From assembly GCA_035503915.1 (NCBI GenBank), contig DATJSU010000033.1, positions 1 through 64,000 of the forward strand: DNA of 64,000 bases. The letters are read 5' to 3'. The translations under genes were made by a program, and so were the position numbers. The notes below the pieces were generated by a model. It saw nothing but the letters and a program-made list of their open reading frames with translations. It searched no databases and was not told the DNA's origin. Position 1 is the stretch's first letter; every line of letters begins with the position of its first letter. Shown one piece after another: positions 1-10,628 of this stretch. The DNA comes from DATJMJ01 sp035503915 (GTDB taxonomy: Bacteria; Actinomycetota; Acidimicrobiia; Acidimicrobiales; Palsa-688).

Positions 1-5
1 TGCAG

Positions 6-88
6 TGGGCCGGGAAGGATTCGAACCTCCGTAGGCGTCAGCCGGCAGATTTACAGTCTGCTCCCATTGTCCGCTCGGGCACCGACCC
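6..88 (-). tRNA. tRNA-Tyr (anticodon GTA)
   Basis: Read on the minus strand this folds as a class II tRNA. The acceptor stem pairs GGGTCGG (82-88) with CCGGCCC (7-13), with one G-T pair. The anticodon GTA is at 52-54 and the T-loop reads TTCGAAT. A long variable arm separates the anticodon and T arms, as expected for bacterial tRNA-Tyr. The 3' CCA is not encoded: the discriminator A at 6 is followed by CTGCA, so CCA would be added by nucleotidyltransferase. It points out of the window, divergent from yajQ. Confidence 0.95.
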
Positions 89-135
89 TCGAGGCCTCGC
101 AGGTCCTCGACCCGCCCAAGGCTAGCGTGTGGCTG

Positions 136-624
136 ATGCCCACGTTTGACGTTGTCTCCCAGGTCGATATGCAAGAAGCCCGCAACGCTGTCGACCAAGC
201 AGCGCGCGAGCTGGAAACCCGTTTCGATTTCAAGGGGACGAGCTCGAGCGTCGAGCTATCGGGCCATCAGCTTACCCTTCGTTCATCGACCGAGGACCGT
301 TTGAAGGCTGTCTTGCAGGTACTCGAAGAGAAGCTCGTGCGGCGGAAGATCTCGCTGAAGGCCCTCGACCCCGGCAAGGTGGAAGAAGCCGCCAAGGGAA
401 CCGTACGTCAAGTGGTCACCCTGAAGGCCGGGATCAACACCGACCAAGCTCGCGCCATCAGCCGCTTCATCAAGGACAACGCACCGAAGGGAGTATCTTC
501 GTCCACTCAGGCCGACCAAGTCCGTGTGACGGCCAAGAAGAAGGACGACCTCCAAGCGACGATCTCAGCCCTGCGCGAGCAGGATTTCGGTATCCCGCTA
601 CAGTTCGAGAACTTCCGCGACTGA
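136..624 (+). CDS. yajQ: YajQ family nucleotide-binding protein (UPF0234)
   Basis: A 162-residue protein of the usual YajQ length. It begins MPTFDVVSQVD, carries the family signature ETRFDFKGT near residue 30, and ends in the typical FGIPLQFENFRD. YajQ proteins are small cytoplasmic nucleotide binders, reported to bind c-di-GMP in some proteobacteria; the role in actinobacteria is unknown. The ATG at 136 was chosen because the family N-terminus begins exactly there; in-frame codons upstream run into the tRNA. No good Shine-Dalgarno is seen, so the mRNA may be leaderless. It converges with htpX 75 bases downstream. Confidence 0.93.
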   Translation: MPTFDVVSQVDMQEARNAVDQAARELETRFDFKGTSSSVELSGHQLTLRSSTEDRLKAVLQVLEEKLVRRKISLKALDPGKVEEAAKGTVRQVVTLKAGINTDQARAISRFIKDNAPKGVSSSTQADQVRVTAKKKDDLQATISALREQDFGIPLQFENFRD

Positions 625-699
625 CAGGCCTCTGTCGCCGGAGCGCTGCGCCGAGGGTCAAATGCCGGAGATGAAACGCGCGTTGCTGAACGCCTTGCG

Positions 700-1569
700 C
701 TAAAAGCGGTGCGCCCACTCTTTTGAGCGCAACCGTGCGATCCTTTCCTGAGTGGGCGGGTGGTCGCTGAACCAGTTGGCGAAGCTCACCTTGCGCCCCT
801 GAAGTGGGTTCACGATGAACAAGGCTGCCACTTCCCGAGGTACCTGCATCGGTATCCGCCTCGAGGCAACGTCGAGCTTCTCGAGCGCCGAAGCCAGGGG
901 CTCGCCGTCGCCGATCAGGCGGGCGCCGTCTCGGTCCGCTTCGTACTCTCGGCTACGTGAAAGCGCAAGCTGTAGCAAGGTTGCCGCGAGGGGCGCAAAG
1001 ATCATCATTGCGAGCAGCCCGAAGATGTTCTCGTCGTCGCGCCGCCCACCACCACCGAAGCCTCCAAAAAACAGGCTCATGTAGGCGAACATCCGGGCGA
1101 CAAAGGTGATCCCGAGAGCTATGGAGGCTGCAACCGACGAGGTGAGGATGTCGTGGTTGCGCACGTGGCTGATCTCGTGCGCAAGGACGCCTCGCAGCTC
1201 GTTCCACGTGCACATCTGGAGGATCCCCATGGTGACAGCGACGGCGGCATGTTTGGGGTTCCTGCCAGTGGCGAAAGCGTTCGGTTGCTGGGATGGCGAG
1301 ACGTACAACCGTGGCATGGGGAGGTGGGCCTTGGTGGTGAGCTCTCTCACGATCTCGTAGTACTGAGGCATCTGTGCCTCGGACACCGGCACAGCCCGCG
1401 CGGCCCGGATCGCGATCGAGTCGGAGAACCAGTACGAGCCTCCGACGAAGAGCAAGCCAACTACCAGCCCTATTATCAGGCCGGAGCGTCCCCAGAAAGC
1501 GCCTATGCCCAGGCAGAGGGCGCCGAGGAGCGCCAGGAGGATGGCGGTCTTGAAGTTGTTGCGGTTCAT
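700..1569 (-). CDS. htpX: Membrane metalloprotease HtpX (M48 family)
   Basis: A 289-residue membrane zinc protease of full family length. Two hydrophobic N-terminal segments (about residues 8-26 and 30-47) precede the zinc motif HEISH (His131, Glu132, His135). A second pair of membrane segments lies around residues 145-205, followed by the third-ligand motif EYEAD. HtpX degrades misfolded membrane proteins with its active site facing the cytoplasm. A GAGG stretch lies about 11 bases before the ATG. It is downstream of, and co-oriented with, the HAD phosphatase gene (55-base gap), so the two may be cotranscribed. Confidence 0.95.
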   Translation of the reverse strand: MNRNNFKTAILLALLGALCLGIGAFWGRSGLIIGLVVGLLFVGGSYWFSDSIAIRAARAVPVSEAQMPQYYEIVRELTTKAHLPMPRLYVSPSQQPNAFATGRNPKHAAVAVTMGILQMCTWNELRGVLAHEISHVRNHDILTSSVAASIALGITFVARMFAYMSLFFGGFGGGGRRDDENIFGLLAMMIFAPLAATLLQLALSRSREYEADRDGARLIGDGEPLASALEKLDVASRRIPMQVPREVAALFIVNPLQGRKVSFANWFSDHPPTQERIARLRSKEWAHRF

Positions 1570-1624
1570 TCATGCACCTCTGCCTGCTCAGGGTACAGCC
1601 GAGAGCTAAGAGGACGCTGAGGGG

Positions 1625-2152
1625 CTACTCGTAGTAGCCGGAGTGGATGTAAAGCGATGGGACTCCCTCATCCCGGAACATCTCCACGTTGCGGAGATCG
1701 TCCTCCAGGCAAAGCTTTAGCTCGAAGCCCCTCGAGAGGATGTCGCGTAGAGCAGCTTGCTTGAAATTCCTCGCCGGGCGGTAGTCGCCGTCCCGGCGCA
1801 TAACCAGCAGGTCCCAACGCAGCCCGTGCCGAGTGAGCCAGTCCATTGTCTGGGCCCTCACGCGGGCTGGTCGCGCCGTCAAGAGCACAATGCCGAGGCG
1901 GGTGTCCAAGAGCCCGAGGAGCGCAGCCACTTCGCCGATGAGGGGATCCTCCACCGAAGCGGCAAAGAAGGCTTCCCAGTCGGGGCGCGGCCCTTTAAGG
2001 AAATGCTGGCGGGAAGCCGCATTGGACAAGACCCCGTCGAGGTCGAACATTACTGCCGGCCCCCCCCGGCGCCCGTAGTGCCAGGTCCAGGACGCGAAGC
2101 CCACTTCCTCGGCCTCAGGCAGCAGCCCGTTAGGGGCCGGCGCCTCGTCCAT
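1625..2152 (-). CDS. HAD-superfamily phosphatase, polynucleotide-kinase-phosphatase-like
   Basis: A 175-residue soluble protein. HAD motif I is FDLDGV (nucleophile Asp37, acid/base Asp39), motif II is LLTAR near residue 93, a Lys lies in NFKQAAL, and the acidic motif is LCLEDD near residue 152. The pattern of a trailing DWEAFF segment, LLTARP, WLTRHGL and MRRDGDYRP resembles the phosphatase half of bacterial polynucleotide 3'-phosphatase/kinase or RNA-repair HAD proteins. The substrate is therefore probably a nucleic acid 3'-phosphate, but this is inference. The ATG at 2152 was chosen because the longer in-frame extension is Arg/Pro-rich and lies inside the divergent gene. Only 11 bases separate the two start codons. 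Confidence 0.75.
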   Translation of the reverse strand: MDEAPAPNGLLPEAEEVGFASWTWHYGRRGGPAVMFDLDGVLSNAASRQHFLKGPRPDWEAFFAASVEDPLIGEVAALLGLLDTRLGIVLLTARPARVRAQTMDWLTRHGLRWDLLVMRRDGDYRPARNFKQAALRDILSRGFELKLCLEDDLRNVEMFRDEGVPSLYIHSGYYE

Positions 2153-2163
2153 AGCGTCACAAT

Positions 2164-5100
2164 ATGTGCGTGGCAGACGACCTCGTGATCTCGCTGCCAG
2201 TGGGCGCGCGCGTGCTAGTTGTGGCGAACCTCTTGCTCGGGAACTCCCCAAGCCCTGCCTCACTGGCAGCTTCCGAGGAGCTGGCACATGCCGTCTCCTC
2301 CTGGACGGGGCCTGGAGCGGTCGTCGTCGCAGGCAACTTGTTCTCCGAGCAGGGCGTGGGTTCCCCCATCGAGGCGCTCTCGTCGCATGTGGCGCTCAAG
2401 AACGCGCTCGCGAGCTTTTCCAAAGGCGCGGCCAGGAGCCTCGTGGTCCTCCCCGGGGAGCGCGATGGTTGGCTGCGCAGTTCCCCGGGAGTTGCCGACG
2501 CATTGAGGAAAGACGCTGGCGCACAAATCGCCGGAGCCGTGACGGCAGAGTTCGGCACGCGCTCTGGTGCCAGCTTTGTGCGCATAGAAGTCGGCCAGTA
2601 CCCCGGCTCGGGGACCATCGAGGCGGTCAGTCCGGGCTACGGACGCTTGGCCGACCTCGTGCCGGGTATCTGGCGCGGTAGCACCAGCGCGTGGCTCGCC
2701 GGCATGGAAAAGCTCGAGGACCCGGCCGCAGTTTCCCGTTTCGTCGCGTCGCGGCTCGTCTATCGCCAGTTCGGGCGGCGCGCTTGGCTTCTCGTGATAC
2801 CGGTGCTGGTTGCCCTCGCAATCGCCCTGGCGCGCCCGGCGCGCCACTTTGTCGGGGCTTTTTTGGCGACCGCCGCCATAGCCGGGGCAGTCGAGGTGCT
2901 CGTGCTCCTTACGCTGGCCGCCGTCTCGGTCCGCCAAATTTGGCTGGCGTTCTCTGCACAATCGGCTCGACCGCGAGATATCAACGAACCTGGCCGCGCG
3001 ATGGCTCGCCAGCTCGTGGGCGAAGGTTTCGCCGGGATGGTCACCGGCGGTACGGGCCGACCCGAGCTGGTAAGACTTGGCTCGGGCTTCTACGCCAACC
3101 CGGGTTGCTGCGCGGAGGTTGTCACCGAATACCCCTCGCGCCTCGCCGGAGCGGGGTTGCCCTCACCGTTCCTTGCTTGCTCACGGTCAGGCTGGGTTGA
3201 ACTGGAAGCCGGGAACGAGCTCCACGCTCGCCTCCTCTGCTCAGAAGCGCCCCTAGGGGGCGCAACTTTTCTCGAACGGTTGCTGGCTAAAGGCCTGAGC
3301 CGCGCCGCCACCTTTGCTCGCCGGTCACACAGATCCCCGACTCCCGCCCTGATCGCTAGCCTCCCCCATGGACAAGAGTGGCCGCGCGAGGCAAGTTACC
3401 CTCCGCCTGAGCGACGGACTCGGCGAATAGCGGCCCTAGTCGTAACCGCTGCAGGGCTTGTGTCCTTGCTTGCCGCTGTCGCTGGCCCAGTGGCCCACCG
3501 GCTGAGAGCGATCAGCCGACTGATGCCCTTGGCCGTCCCCCAAGCTGCAGGTGCCCTTGCCGCCCTCGGTGGCATCGCGCTGATAATGCTTGCTCTTGGC
3601 ATCCGCCGTGGCCAAAGGCGCGCATACGTCGTCTGCGAGGCAACCCTGCTCGCTGTTGCTGCTGCACACTTCGTGCGCGCTGCCACCTTTGTGCCTGCGC
3701 TTGTGGCCCTTGCCGTGGCCATCTTTTTGTGGTCCCGGCGACAGTTTTTCCGAGCTGCGAGCGACGTGCCGCCGTTGCGCCGAGCTCTCGCGCTCTTCGC
3801 ATTGGCAGGCTGCACAGCAATCCTTGCCGGGACCGTGACTCTGGAAGGAGACTCATGGGTCGACGTCTCTTTGCGCCACCATCAACTGAGCACGCTTGGT
3901 TGGGGTCAGGCTTTCCTGGCCACTGTGGAGCGGATGATAGCGGTCCAACATGTGGCGTTGCCCCCCCGTTTGAACGGCTTTTTCACGCCGACGATGTTTT
4001 CAACAAGCGCCGGCTTGGTGCTCGCGGCGGGATGGGTTGTGTTCCGGCCGGTCGCAACACGCCGGCGTGCCTCTGCCGATGCCATGCAACACGCCCGCGC
4101 CATCGTGGCGCGCTACGGCGGTGGGACACTCGACTATTTTGCTCTCCGTGCGGACAAAGAGTTTTACTTCTCCGGTGAGACCCTCGTCGCGTACGCCGTT
4201 TATGGCGGGGTTTGCCTGGTTTCTCCTGACCCTGTTGGACCTCTTGCGCAGCGCGAGCAAGCTTGGAGGTCTTTCCGCGCTCATGTGGACTCCAACGGCT
4301 GGTCCCTCGCCGTGCTCGGAGCAGGCGAGGACTGGTTACCGATTTACCACGCGACGGGTATGCACGACCTCTATGTCGGCGACGAGGCCGTCGTGCGGGT
4401 GAGAGGCTTTTCGTTGGAAGGAGGGAAGTTTAAGGGACTGCGCCAAGCGGTCAACAGAGTGGCGCGCTACGGGTACACGATATCTTTTCACGACCCTGCG
4501 AAAGTAGATCTGGAGCTTGCGGCCCAACTTCGAGAGGTAATGACAAGGAGCCGCCGAGGCGGGGTCGAACGGGGTTTTTCTATGACTTTGGGGCGTGTTT
4601 TTGATGCCTCAGACCAAGGTCTTTTGCTCGCCGTAGTGCACGCCCCCACCGCTAAGGGGGCCTCGGCTCCCGGGCAACCCGTCGCGTTTTGTCAGTACGT
4701 GCCAGCGCCTTCCATAAGGGGGTTCTCTCTCGACCTGATGCGGCGAGACAATGGTGAGCACCCCAACGGCCTTATCGATTTTGCTGTCGTTGAGACCATC
4801 AGGTACCTGGCAGCGGGCGGCTATGAAGGCCTCGGGCTCAATTTCTCCACGATGCGGGCTGTACTTGCCGGCGAGGCGGGCGACGGCATGGCCCAGCGGG
4901 TTCAGGTCTGGTTGTTAAAACGAATGAGCGGGTCAATGCAGATCGAGTCGCTCTGGCGTTTCAACGCCAAGTTCGAGCCTGACTGGCAGCCACGGTACGC
5001 CGTCTACGACTCGCCGGAGCATGCACTCCCGGCGGCCCTCGCCGTGGCGAGAGCCGAATCTTTTTGGGAATTGCCGCTCATAGGTCGCTTCCTTGTGCCA

Positions 5101-5169
5101 GGTAGCCAGCGCGGGCCGGCTCCTGATATCCCGGACGGGGGCGCCCACACCCGGACGGAGCCCGTTTAG
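2164..5169 (+). CDS. Fusion of degenerate metallophosphoesterase-like domain and MprF/LysX-type DUF2156 domain
   Basis: A 1001-residue membrane protein. Residues 1 to about 390 follow the layout of actinobacterial calcineurin-like phosphoesterases, including the tail GFYANPGC ... SGWVELEAGNELH. Every metal-binding block is altered: SDLHLG reads ANLLLG, GDxF reads GNLF, GNHD reads GERD, and GHTH reads GGTG. Membrane segments lie near 210-265 and 420-640. The last 340 residues (SPDPVGP ... YEGLGLNFSTM ... LWRFNAKFEP) match the DUF2156 aminoacyl-phosphatidylglycerol synthase fold of MprF and LysX. The likely role is lysinylation of membrane lipid or a related acyl transfer, with a non-catalytic N-terminal domain. 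The stop TAG overlaps the stop of the convergent next gene (TTAG at 5166-5169). Confidence 0.8.
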   Translation: MCVADDLVISLPVGARVLVVANLLLGNSPSPASLAASEELAHAVSSWTGPGAVVVAGNLFSEQGVGSPIEALSSHVALKNALASFSKGAARSLVVLPGERDGWLRSSPGVADALRKDAGAQIAGAVTAEFGTRSGASFVRIEVGQYPGSGTIEAVSPGYGRLADLVPGIWRGSTSAWLAGMEKLEDPAAVSRFVASRLVYRQFGRRAWLLVIPVLVALAIALARPARHFVGAFLATAAIAGAVEVLVLLTLAAVSVRQIWLAFSAQSARPRDINEPGRAMARQLVGEGFAGMVTGGTGRPELVRLGSGFYANPGCCAEVVTEYPSRLAGAGLPSPFLACSRSGWVELEAGNELHARLLCSEAPLGGATFLERLLAKGLSRAATFARRSHRSPTPALIASLPHGQEWPREASYPPPERRTRRIAALVVTAAGLVSLLAAVAGPVAHRLRAISRLMPLAVPQAAGALAALGGIALIMLALGIRRGQRRAYVVCEATLLAVAAAHFVRAATFVPALVALAVAIFLWSRRQFFRAASDVPPLRRALALFALAGCTAILAGTVTLEGDSWVDVSLRHHQLSTLGWGQAFLATVERMIAVQHVALPPRLNGFFTPTMFSTSAGLVLAAGWVVFRPVATRRRASADAMQHARAIVARYGGGTLDYFALRADKEFYFSGETLVAYAVYGGVCLVSPDPVGPLAQREQAWRSFRAHVDSNGWSLAVLGAGEDWLPIYHATGMHDLYVGDEAVVRVRGFSLEGGKFKGLRQAVNRVARYGYTISFHDPAKVDLELAAQLREVMTRSRRGGVERGFSMTLGRVFDASDQGLLLAVVHAPTAKGASAPGQPVAFCQYVPAPSIRGFSLDLMRRDNGEHPNGLIDFAVVETIRYLAAGGYEGLGLNFSTMRAVLAGEAGDGMAQRVQVWLLKRMSGSMQIESLWRFNAKFEPDWQPRYAVYDSPEHALPAALAVARAESFWELPLIGRFLVPGSQRGPAPDIPDGGAHTRTEPV

Positions 5170-5711
5170 CCCGTCCCGTTTGTTGCGCTGCTCGCAAAAG
5201 TACCAACTAGTACCAGGACCGAGAAGATCGCGGCGCAGATAGCTATCAGGGAAAGGCCCACGATGATGCCCGCGAGAGCGAGCCCGCTCCCAGTCTCCGC
5301 GCCGTTTGAACGTCGGATTTGGCCGCGCGCGACAAAGCCGAAGATTGGCCCGAGGATGACCGCGAGAGGGCAAATGAAGACCCCGCCGATGGAGCAAACA
5401 AGAGATGCAATGGCGAGGCCGTTGGTTCGTGGTGTGCCGACGTAAACCCCGCCGAATTGTGGGTAGGGGGTGTAGAAGGTGGAAGGGCTGCCCACCTGCC
5501 CGGGCACCCCGTATGGCGCACTGTACGGCGGTGGGCCGACGCACCCCGGGCCAGGCCCGCCGGGCCCGGCCCCCGCGGCCGCGCTGTACGGGCCACCGGC
5601 GCCGGGTTGCGGCTGCTGGCTTCCGTAGCCAGGGGCTGGGGGCTGCAAGGCCCCGCAAGCGCCACAAAACTGTCCTGGCTCGGCTGGGGCGCCGCAGTTA
5701 GCGCAGGTCAT
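5166..5711 (-). CDS. Zinc-ribbon DUF4190-type membrane protein
   Basis: A 181-residue protein. It starts with a four-Cys zinc ribbon (CANCGAP ... FCGACG, residues 3-20), continues with a Pro/Gly/Tyr-rich linker (about 22-90), and ends with two hydrophobic hairpin segments (about 97-128 and 140-172) separated by ARGQIRRS, the usual DUF4190 layout. Such proteins are common in actinobacteria and have no assigned function; the ribbon should face the cytoplasm. An AAGG stretch precedes the ATG. Its stop codon overlaps that of the convergent 1001-residue gene. It is divergent from the serpin gene, with 94 bases between start codons. Confidence 0.82.
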   Translation of the reverse strand: MTCANCGAPAEPGQFCGACGALQPPAPGYGSQQPQPGAGGPYSAAAGAGPGGPGPGCVGPPPYSAPYGVPGQVGSPSTFYTPYPQFGGVYVGTPRTNGLAIASLVCSIGGVFICPLAVILGPIFGFVARGQIRRSNGAETGSGLALAGIIVGLSLIAICAAIFSVLVLVGTFASSATNGTG

Positions 5712-5805
5712 AGGTACCTTGCGAGAAATCTAGCAGTGGGCTCGGGCGCGGTGGCCGTATGCTTTGCCCGCGGGGCGTGACCGGAGAATGTGACCCGCTG
5801 GGGAG

Positions 5806-7143
5806 GTGGCCGTCTTGGCCAGACAGGCTTGGCATCGTGCCAGGGGAGGTCATGCCACGCGAGGTCATGCCAGGGGAGACGGACGTCGTCATAACGGGCT
5901 GAGGGCGGCCAGGGGGCTGGCGGGCGTCATAGCACTTGCTCTCGCTGGGACCGTGCCGGTGCCAGGATCGACTGCAACCGCGGCGCGTCGAGCCAACGCT
6001 CGGGGGCCGGCTGGAGAAGTTGCGGTGACAGCCGCCGACGAGCAGGCCTTCGCGCTCGACCTTCTGGGTCGCCTCGGCCCAACAAGTGGCAACTTGGTAA
6101 TCTCCCCTTCGAGCATTGCCACGGTCCTGGCTATGCTGGAGCCAGGTGCGGCGGGCAATACGGCTTCGGGGATCGCGAACGCTTTGCACTCTCCTGACTT
6201 GGCGCCATCTGCCCAGGCTCAAGGTTCTCGCGCTTTGCAGGCCGAACTATCGGCACAGGCAGCCGAAGACCACTTGGTGCTCGAGAGTGCCAACCGAGTT
6301 TTCTTGGAGACCGGGTTCCCTGTGCGGGCGGCTTATGCCGAGTTGCTCGGACAAGACTTTGACAGCGAGGTGCAAGAGGCCGATTTCAAGGAGGATCCAT
6401 CTGGTTCCGCAAGGGAGGTCAATAAGTGGGTCTCCTCCCATACCGGAGGGCATATCAACAACCTTGTCAACCCGCTACAGCTGACCAACGTCGTGGCTCT
6501 TCTCGTTGACGCCATCTACATGAGCGCCGTGTGGGCGACGCCGTTCGACGCCTCGGCGACCGCTGTCGCGGCTTTCCACGTCAATACCTCTTTGGTTGTG
6601 AAGGTGCCGACGATGTCGACGCCGCTGTTCTTCAATGCGCCGGCGGTGGTCAGCCCGTCACTCGATGCCGCGGAGCTTGCCTACAAAGGAGGGCACTTCG
6701 CGGCCTTGCTCATCATGCCGCCCCTAGGGGCGATCTCAAATTACGAAAGATCGTTTACCCCCGCACGACTTTCGCAGGTCATTGGAGCTCTGCGGCCCGA
6801 AGCGCTGGACCTGCGCGTCCCGAAGTTCTCTCTCACGACCAAGCTCCTGCTAAACAACGTCTTGAGCGCGATGGGCATGCATTTGGCCTTCAGTGACCAC
6901 GCCGATTTTTCCAACATCTCGGTCAACCCGGTCATGCTGGCCTTCGTCGTCCATCAGGCTCAGATCAAAGTCAACGAAAAGGGCACCGAGGCATCGGCCG
7001 CGACAGCGGCGGGTATAGAACCCACCGCGTACCCTGCCCACCGGGCCGAGCTGGACTTCGACCACCCCTTTCTCTTCATAGTGCGGGATGTCGACAGCGG
7101 AGCGGTCCTTTTTGAGGCGCAGGTGGTCAACCCAACCGTGTGA
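5806..7143 (+). CDS. Secreted serpin (serine/cysteine protease inhibitor)
   Basis: A 445-residue serpin, including a 60-70 residue export segment (GLAGVIALALAGTV, about 33-46). Serpin landmarks include NLVISPSSIATVLAML, AREVNKWV, LLVDAIYMSAVW, LDLRVPKFSL and the C-terminal DHPFLFIVRD. The hinge of the reactive-centre loop, KGTEASAATA, keeps the small residues needed for loop insertion, so this should be an inhibitory serpin. Counting 17 residues from the conserved Glu predicts Thr-Ala at P1-P1'. The GTG at 5806 is the only plausible start upstream of the signal segment, but the start is uncertain: the Arg/Gly/His-rich N-terminus is encoded by 15-bp tandem repeats, and the purine stretch GGGAG abuts the codon. 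Confidence 0.88.
   Translation: MAVLARQAWHRARGGHATRGHARGDGRRHNGLRAARGLAGVIALALAGTVPVPGSTATAARRANARGPAGEVAVTAADEQAFALDLLGRLGPTSGNLVISPSSIATVLAMLEPGAAGNTASGIANALHSPDLAPSAQAQGSRALQAELSAQAAEDHLVLESANRVFLETGFPVRAAYAELLGQDFDSEVQEADFKEDPSGSAREVNKWVSSHTGGHINNLVNPLQLTNVVALLVDAIYMSAVWATPFDASATAVAAFHVNTSLVVKVPTMSTPLFFNAPAVVSPSLDAAELAYKGGHFAALLIMPPLGAISNYERSFTPARLSQVIGALRPEALDLRVPKFSLTTKLLLNNVLSAMGMHLAFSDHADFSNISVNPVMLAFVVHQAQIKVNEKGTEASAATAAGIEPTAYPAHRAELDFDHPFLFIVRDVDSGAVLFEAQVVNPTV
5838..5882 (+). repeat. 15-bp tandem repeat, three units, in the serpin 5' end
   Basis: Three consecutive 15-base units at 5838-5852, 5853-5867 and 5868-5882 share the core TGCCAnGnGAGGTCA. The first two differ at two positions and the third diverges in its last bases. 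Because 15 is a multiple of three, the array keeps frame and encodes an Arg/Gly/His-rich stretch before the signal segment. It could be a slippage product, or regulatory DNA if the true start lies downstream. Confidence 0.8.
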
Positions 7144-7285
7144 CGAAACTGTAACTTCGTGACGAAAACTGTCGATCAACGACTGAACAGTCACGCTGTT
7201 GCCGCAAACGCGACAAGAACGCGGGCGCACCGTCAACGACCGTCAACAGCGTCGACCGCCATCAATGGCTGTCAACCGCCGACCG
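7144..7285. other. Convergent intergenic gap between serpin and nuoN
   Basis: This 142-base gap separates the serpin stop from the nuoN stop. It contains a near-direct repeat GACGAAACTGT / GACGAAAACTGT (7142-7152, 7160-7171), a small hairpin AACAG-TCACG-CTGTT (7186-7200) and a repeated ACCGTCAAC. No stem followed by a T tract is visible in either direction, so a terminator cannot be named with confidence. Confidence 0.5.
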
Positions 7286-9009
7286 CTATAGCGACCAAGG
7301 CAGCGTTATCGAGTGCGCGAAGGAAAGGACCGGCGTCGACAGCCCGGCGAAGAGCGTGAACGCGACGCAGATCGCGAGGACTGCACCGACAGCAGGAGGC
7401 ACGCGGAGCCGCGCGGTGGACGGGAGGCGCAAAGCGATTGCCGTATCCCGTCCCGTCAGCCCAGAAGTCGCTATCACCGCCAGGTCCGACTCCTCGTCGT
7501 CGGGCTGCCCAAGCCCGCCGGCACCCGCCCCAATGCTGGCCGCCGCGGCAACGCCGGCCGCCCCGGTCCCGACGGCTGGCCCAGCGACAGGTGGCATGTA
7601 CATAAGCAACGCGACCCGCAAATAGGCGAAGGCAGCGATCGCAGCCCCGAGCATCCCGATCAAGGCCAAGATGTACTGTCCCTGTTGGATGGCTGCGCCA
7701 ATGACAACCCATTTGCCAAGGAACCCGCTTGTCAGCGGGATCCCTGCTTGGCCGAGCAAGAGCACCAGCATCGCAGCCGCGAGCCAAGGGTTGCGGGTAG
7801 CCAGCCCCCTTATTGAGCTCAAGTCGTTGCGTGCCTCGCCACGGCCTTGGACTACACCGACGACGGCAAAGGTCCCCATCACCATGAAGGTGTATGTGAA
7901 GAGGTAGAAGCAAACCGAGGTCACGCCGTTGGTCGTGCCGGGGACCAGAGCGATGAGCACGTAGCCGGCCTGGCTCACTGACGAGTAGGCAAGCAGGCGC
8001 TTCAGGTCCACTTGCACGATCGCGAGCACAGAGCCGACAAGGACCGAGGCGACTGCCAACCCCCAAATGATTGGGCGCCAGTCCGCTGCGTTCAAGTGGA
8101 CGGCCTGCATAAGGACCCTCACAAGGCCGACGAAACCGGCCGCTTTGGCAACTGCTGCCATATAACCGACAAATGGCGTAGGCGCGCCTTGGTAGACGTC
8201 GGGCGACCAGAAGTGGAACGGCACGGCAGCAACCTTGAACGCCAAGCCAACTATGACCAAGCCGATCCCGGCCAGGAGCACCCCGTTGTGGACAGACTCG
8301 GTGTTGATCATGTAGATGGTGATCTGCAGGTAAGCCGTCGAGCCTGTGGCACCATAAATCAAGGCCACCCCATATATGAATATGGCCGACGCGAACGAGC
8401 CGAGGATGAAGTACTTGAGCCCTGCTTCGCCTGACTGTGTGCGCCGGAGATGGTAGGCCGACATCGTGTAGAGGGAGATCGACAGGATCTCCAACCCGAG
8501 GAAGAGGCTCACGAGGTTAGCGGCATCGGCCATGAGGACCGCACCGGTCGAGCAGGTCAGCATGAGCACGTAAGGTTCCGGCCCGTCGAGGCTTTCACGT
8601 GTCAGGTAGCTGTCAGAGATCAAAGCACCGATCGTCGTCGCGCAGCCAAAGAGGACGGCAAAAAAAGCTCCCAACTGGTCGTAGAAAAGTTGGTCGGCCA
8701 TCGTGAGCTCTTGCTGCACCTGAAGGCCCGCGACGTGGTGCCACTGCACCAGGCCGGCGATCACTGCCCCAACGCCCGCAAGAGCTGTGAGACCGGCCCA
8801 CAAGCCCGGGTAGCGCTGCTTTGGGAGCATGGCGGACAGCAAGAGCACGACGAGCGCCATCCCGCCAAGAACGAGCAATGGGGCCAAAGCCGCGTAGTTG
8901 ATTGGCAGCGTGAGCGTCGCCTTGCCCGTGCAGAGCCCACTTATAACGGGCAGTTGCGCCGGCACCGGGTTGATCGTGCAGCCGGCAGCGAGCAGGTGCA
9001 CCGGCACGC

Positions 9010-9013
<4 letters not shown>
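7286..9013 (-). CDS. nuoN: NADH-quinone oxidoreductase subunit N
   Basis: A 575-residue antiporter-like membrane subunit of complex I, last gene of the nuo operon. About 14 membrane segments are visible. The proton-path Glu sits in FLGLEILSISLY and a Lys in HFWSPDVYQGAPTPFVGYMAAVAKAAGF. A loop near residues 485-520 (AGVAAAASIGAGAGGLGQPDDEESD) makes it somewhat longer than E. coli NuoN (about 485 residues). Its ATG overlaps the nuoM stop by four bases (9010-9013), indicating translational coupling. The distal modules N, M and L pump protons across the inner membrane. Confidence 0.96.
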
Positions 9014-10626
<1,613 letters not shown>

Positions 10627-10628
10627 AG

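Noticed and set aside
1..5. Encoded CCA end for tRNA-Tyr
   Set aside because: The bases after the discriminator read CTGCA, not CCA.
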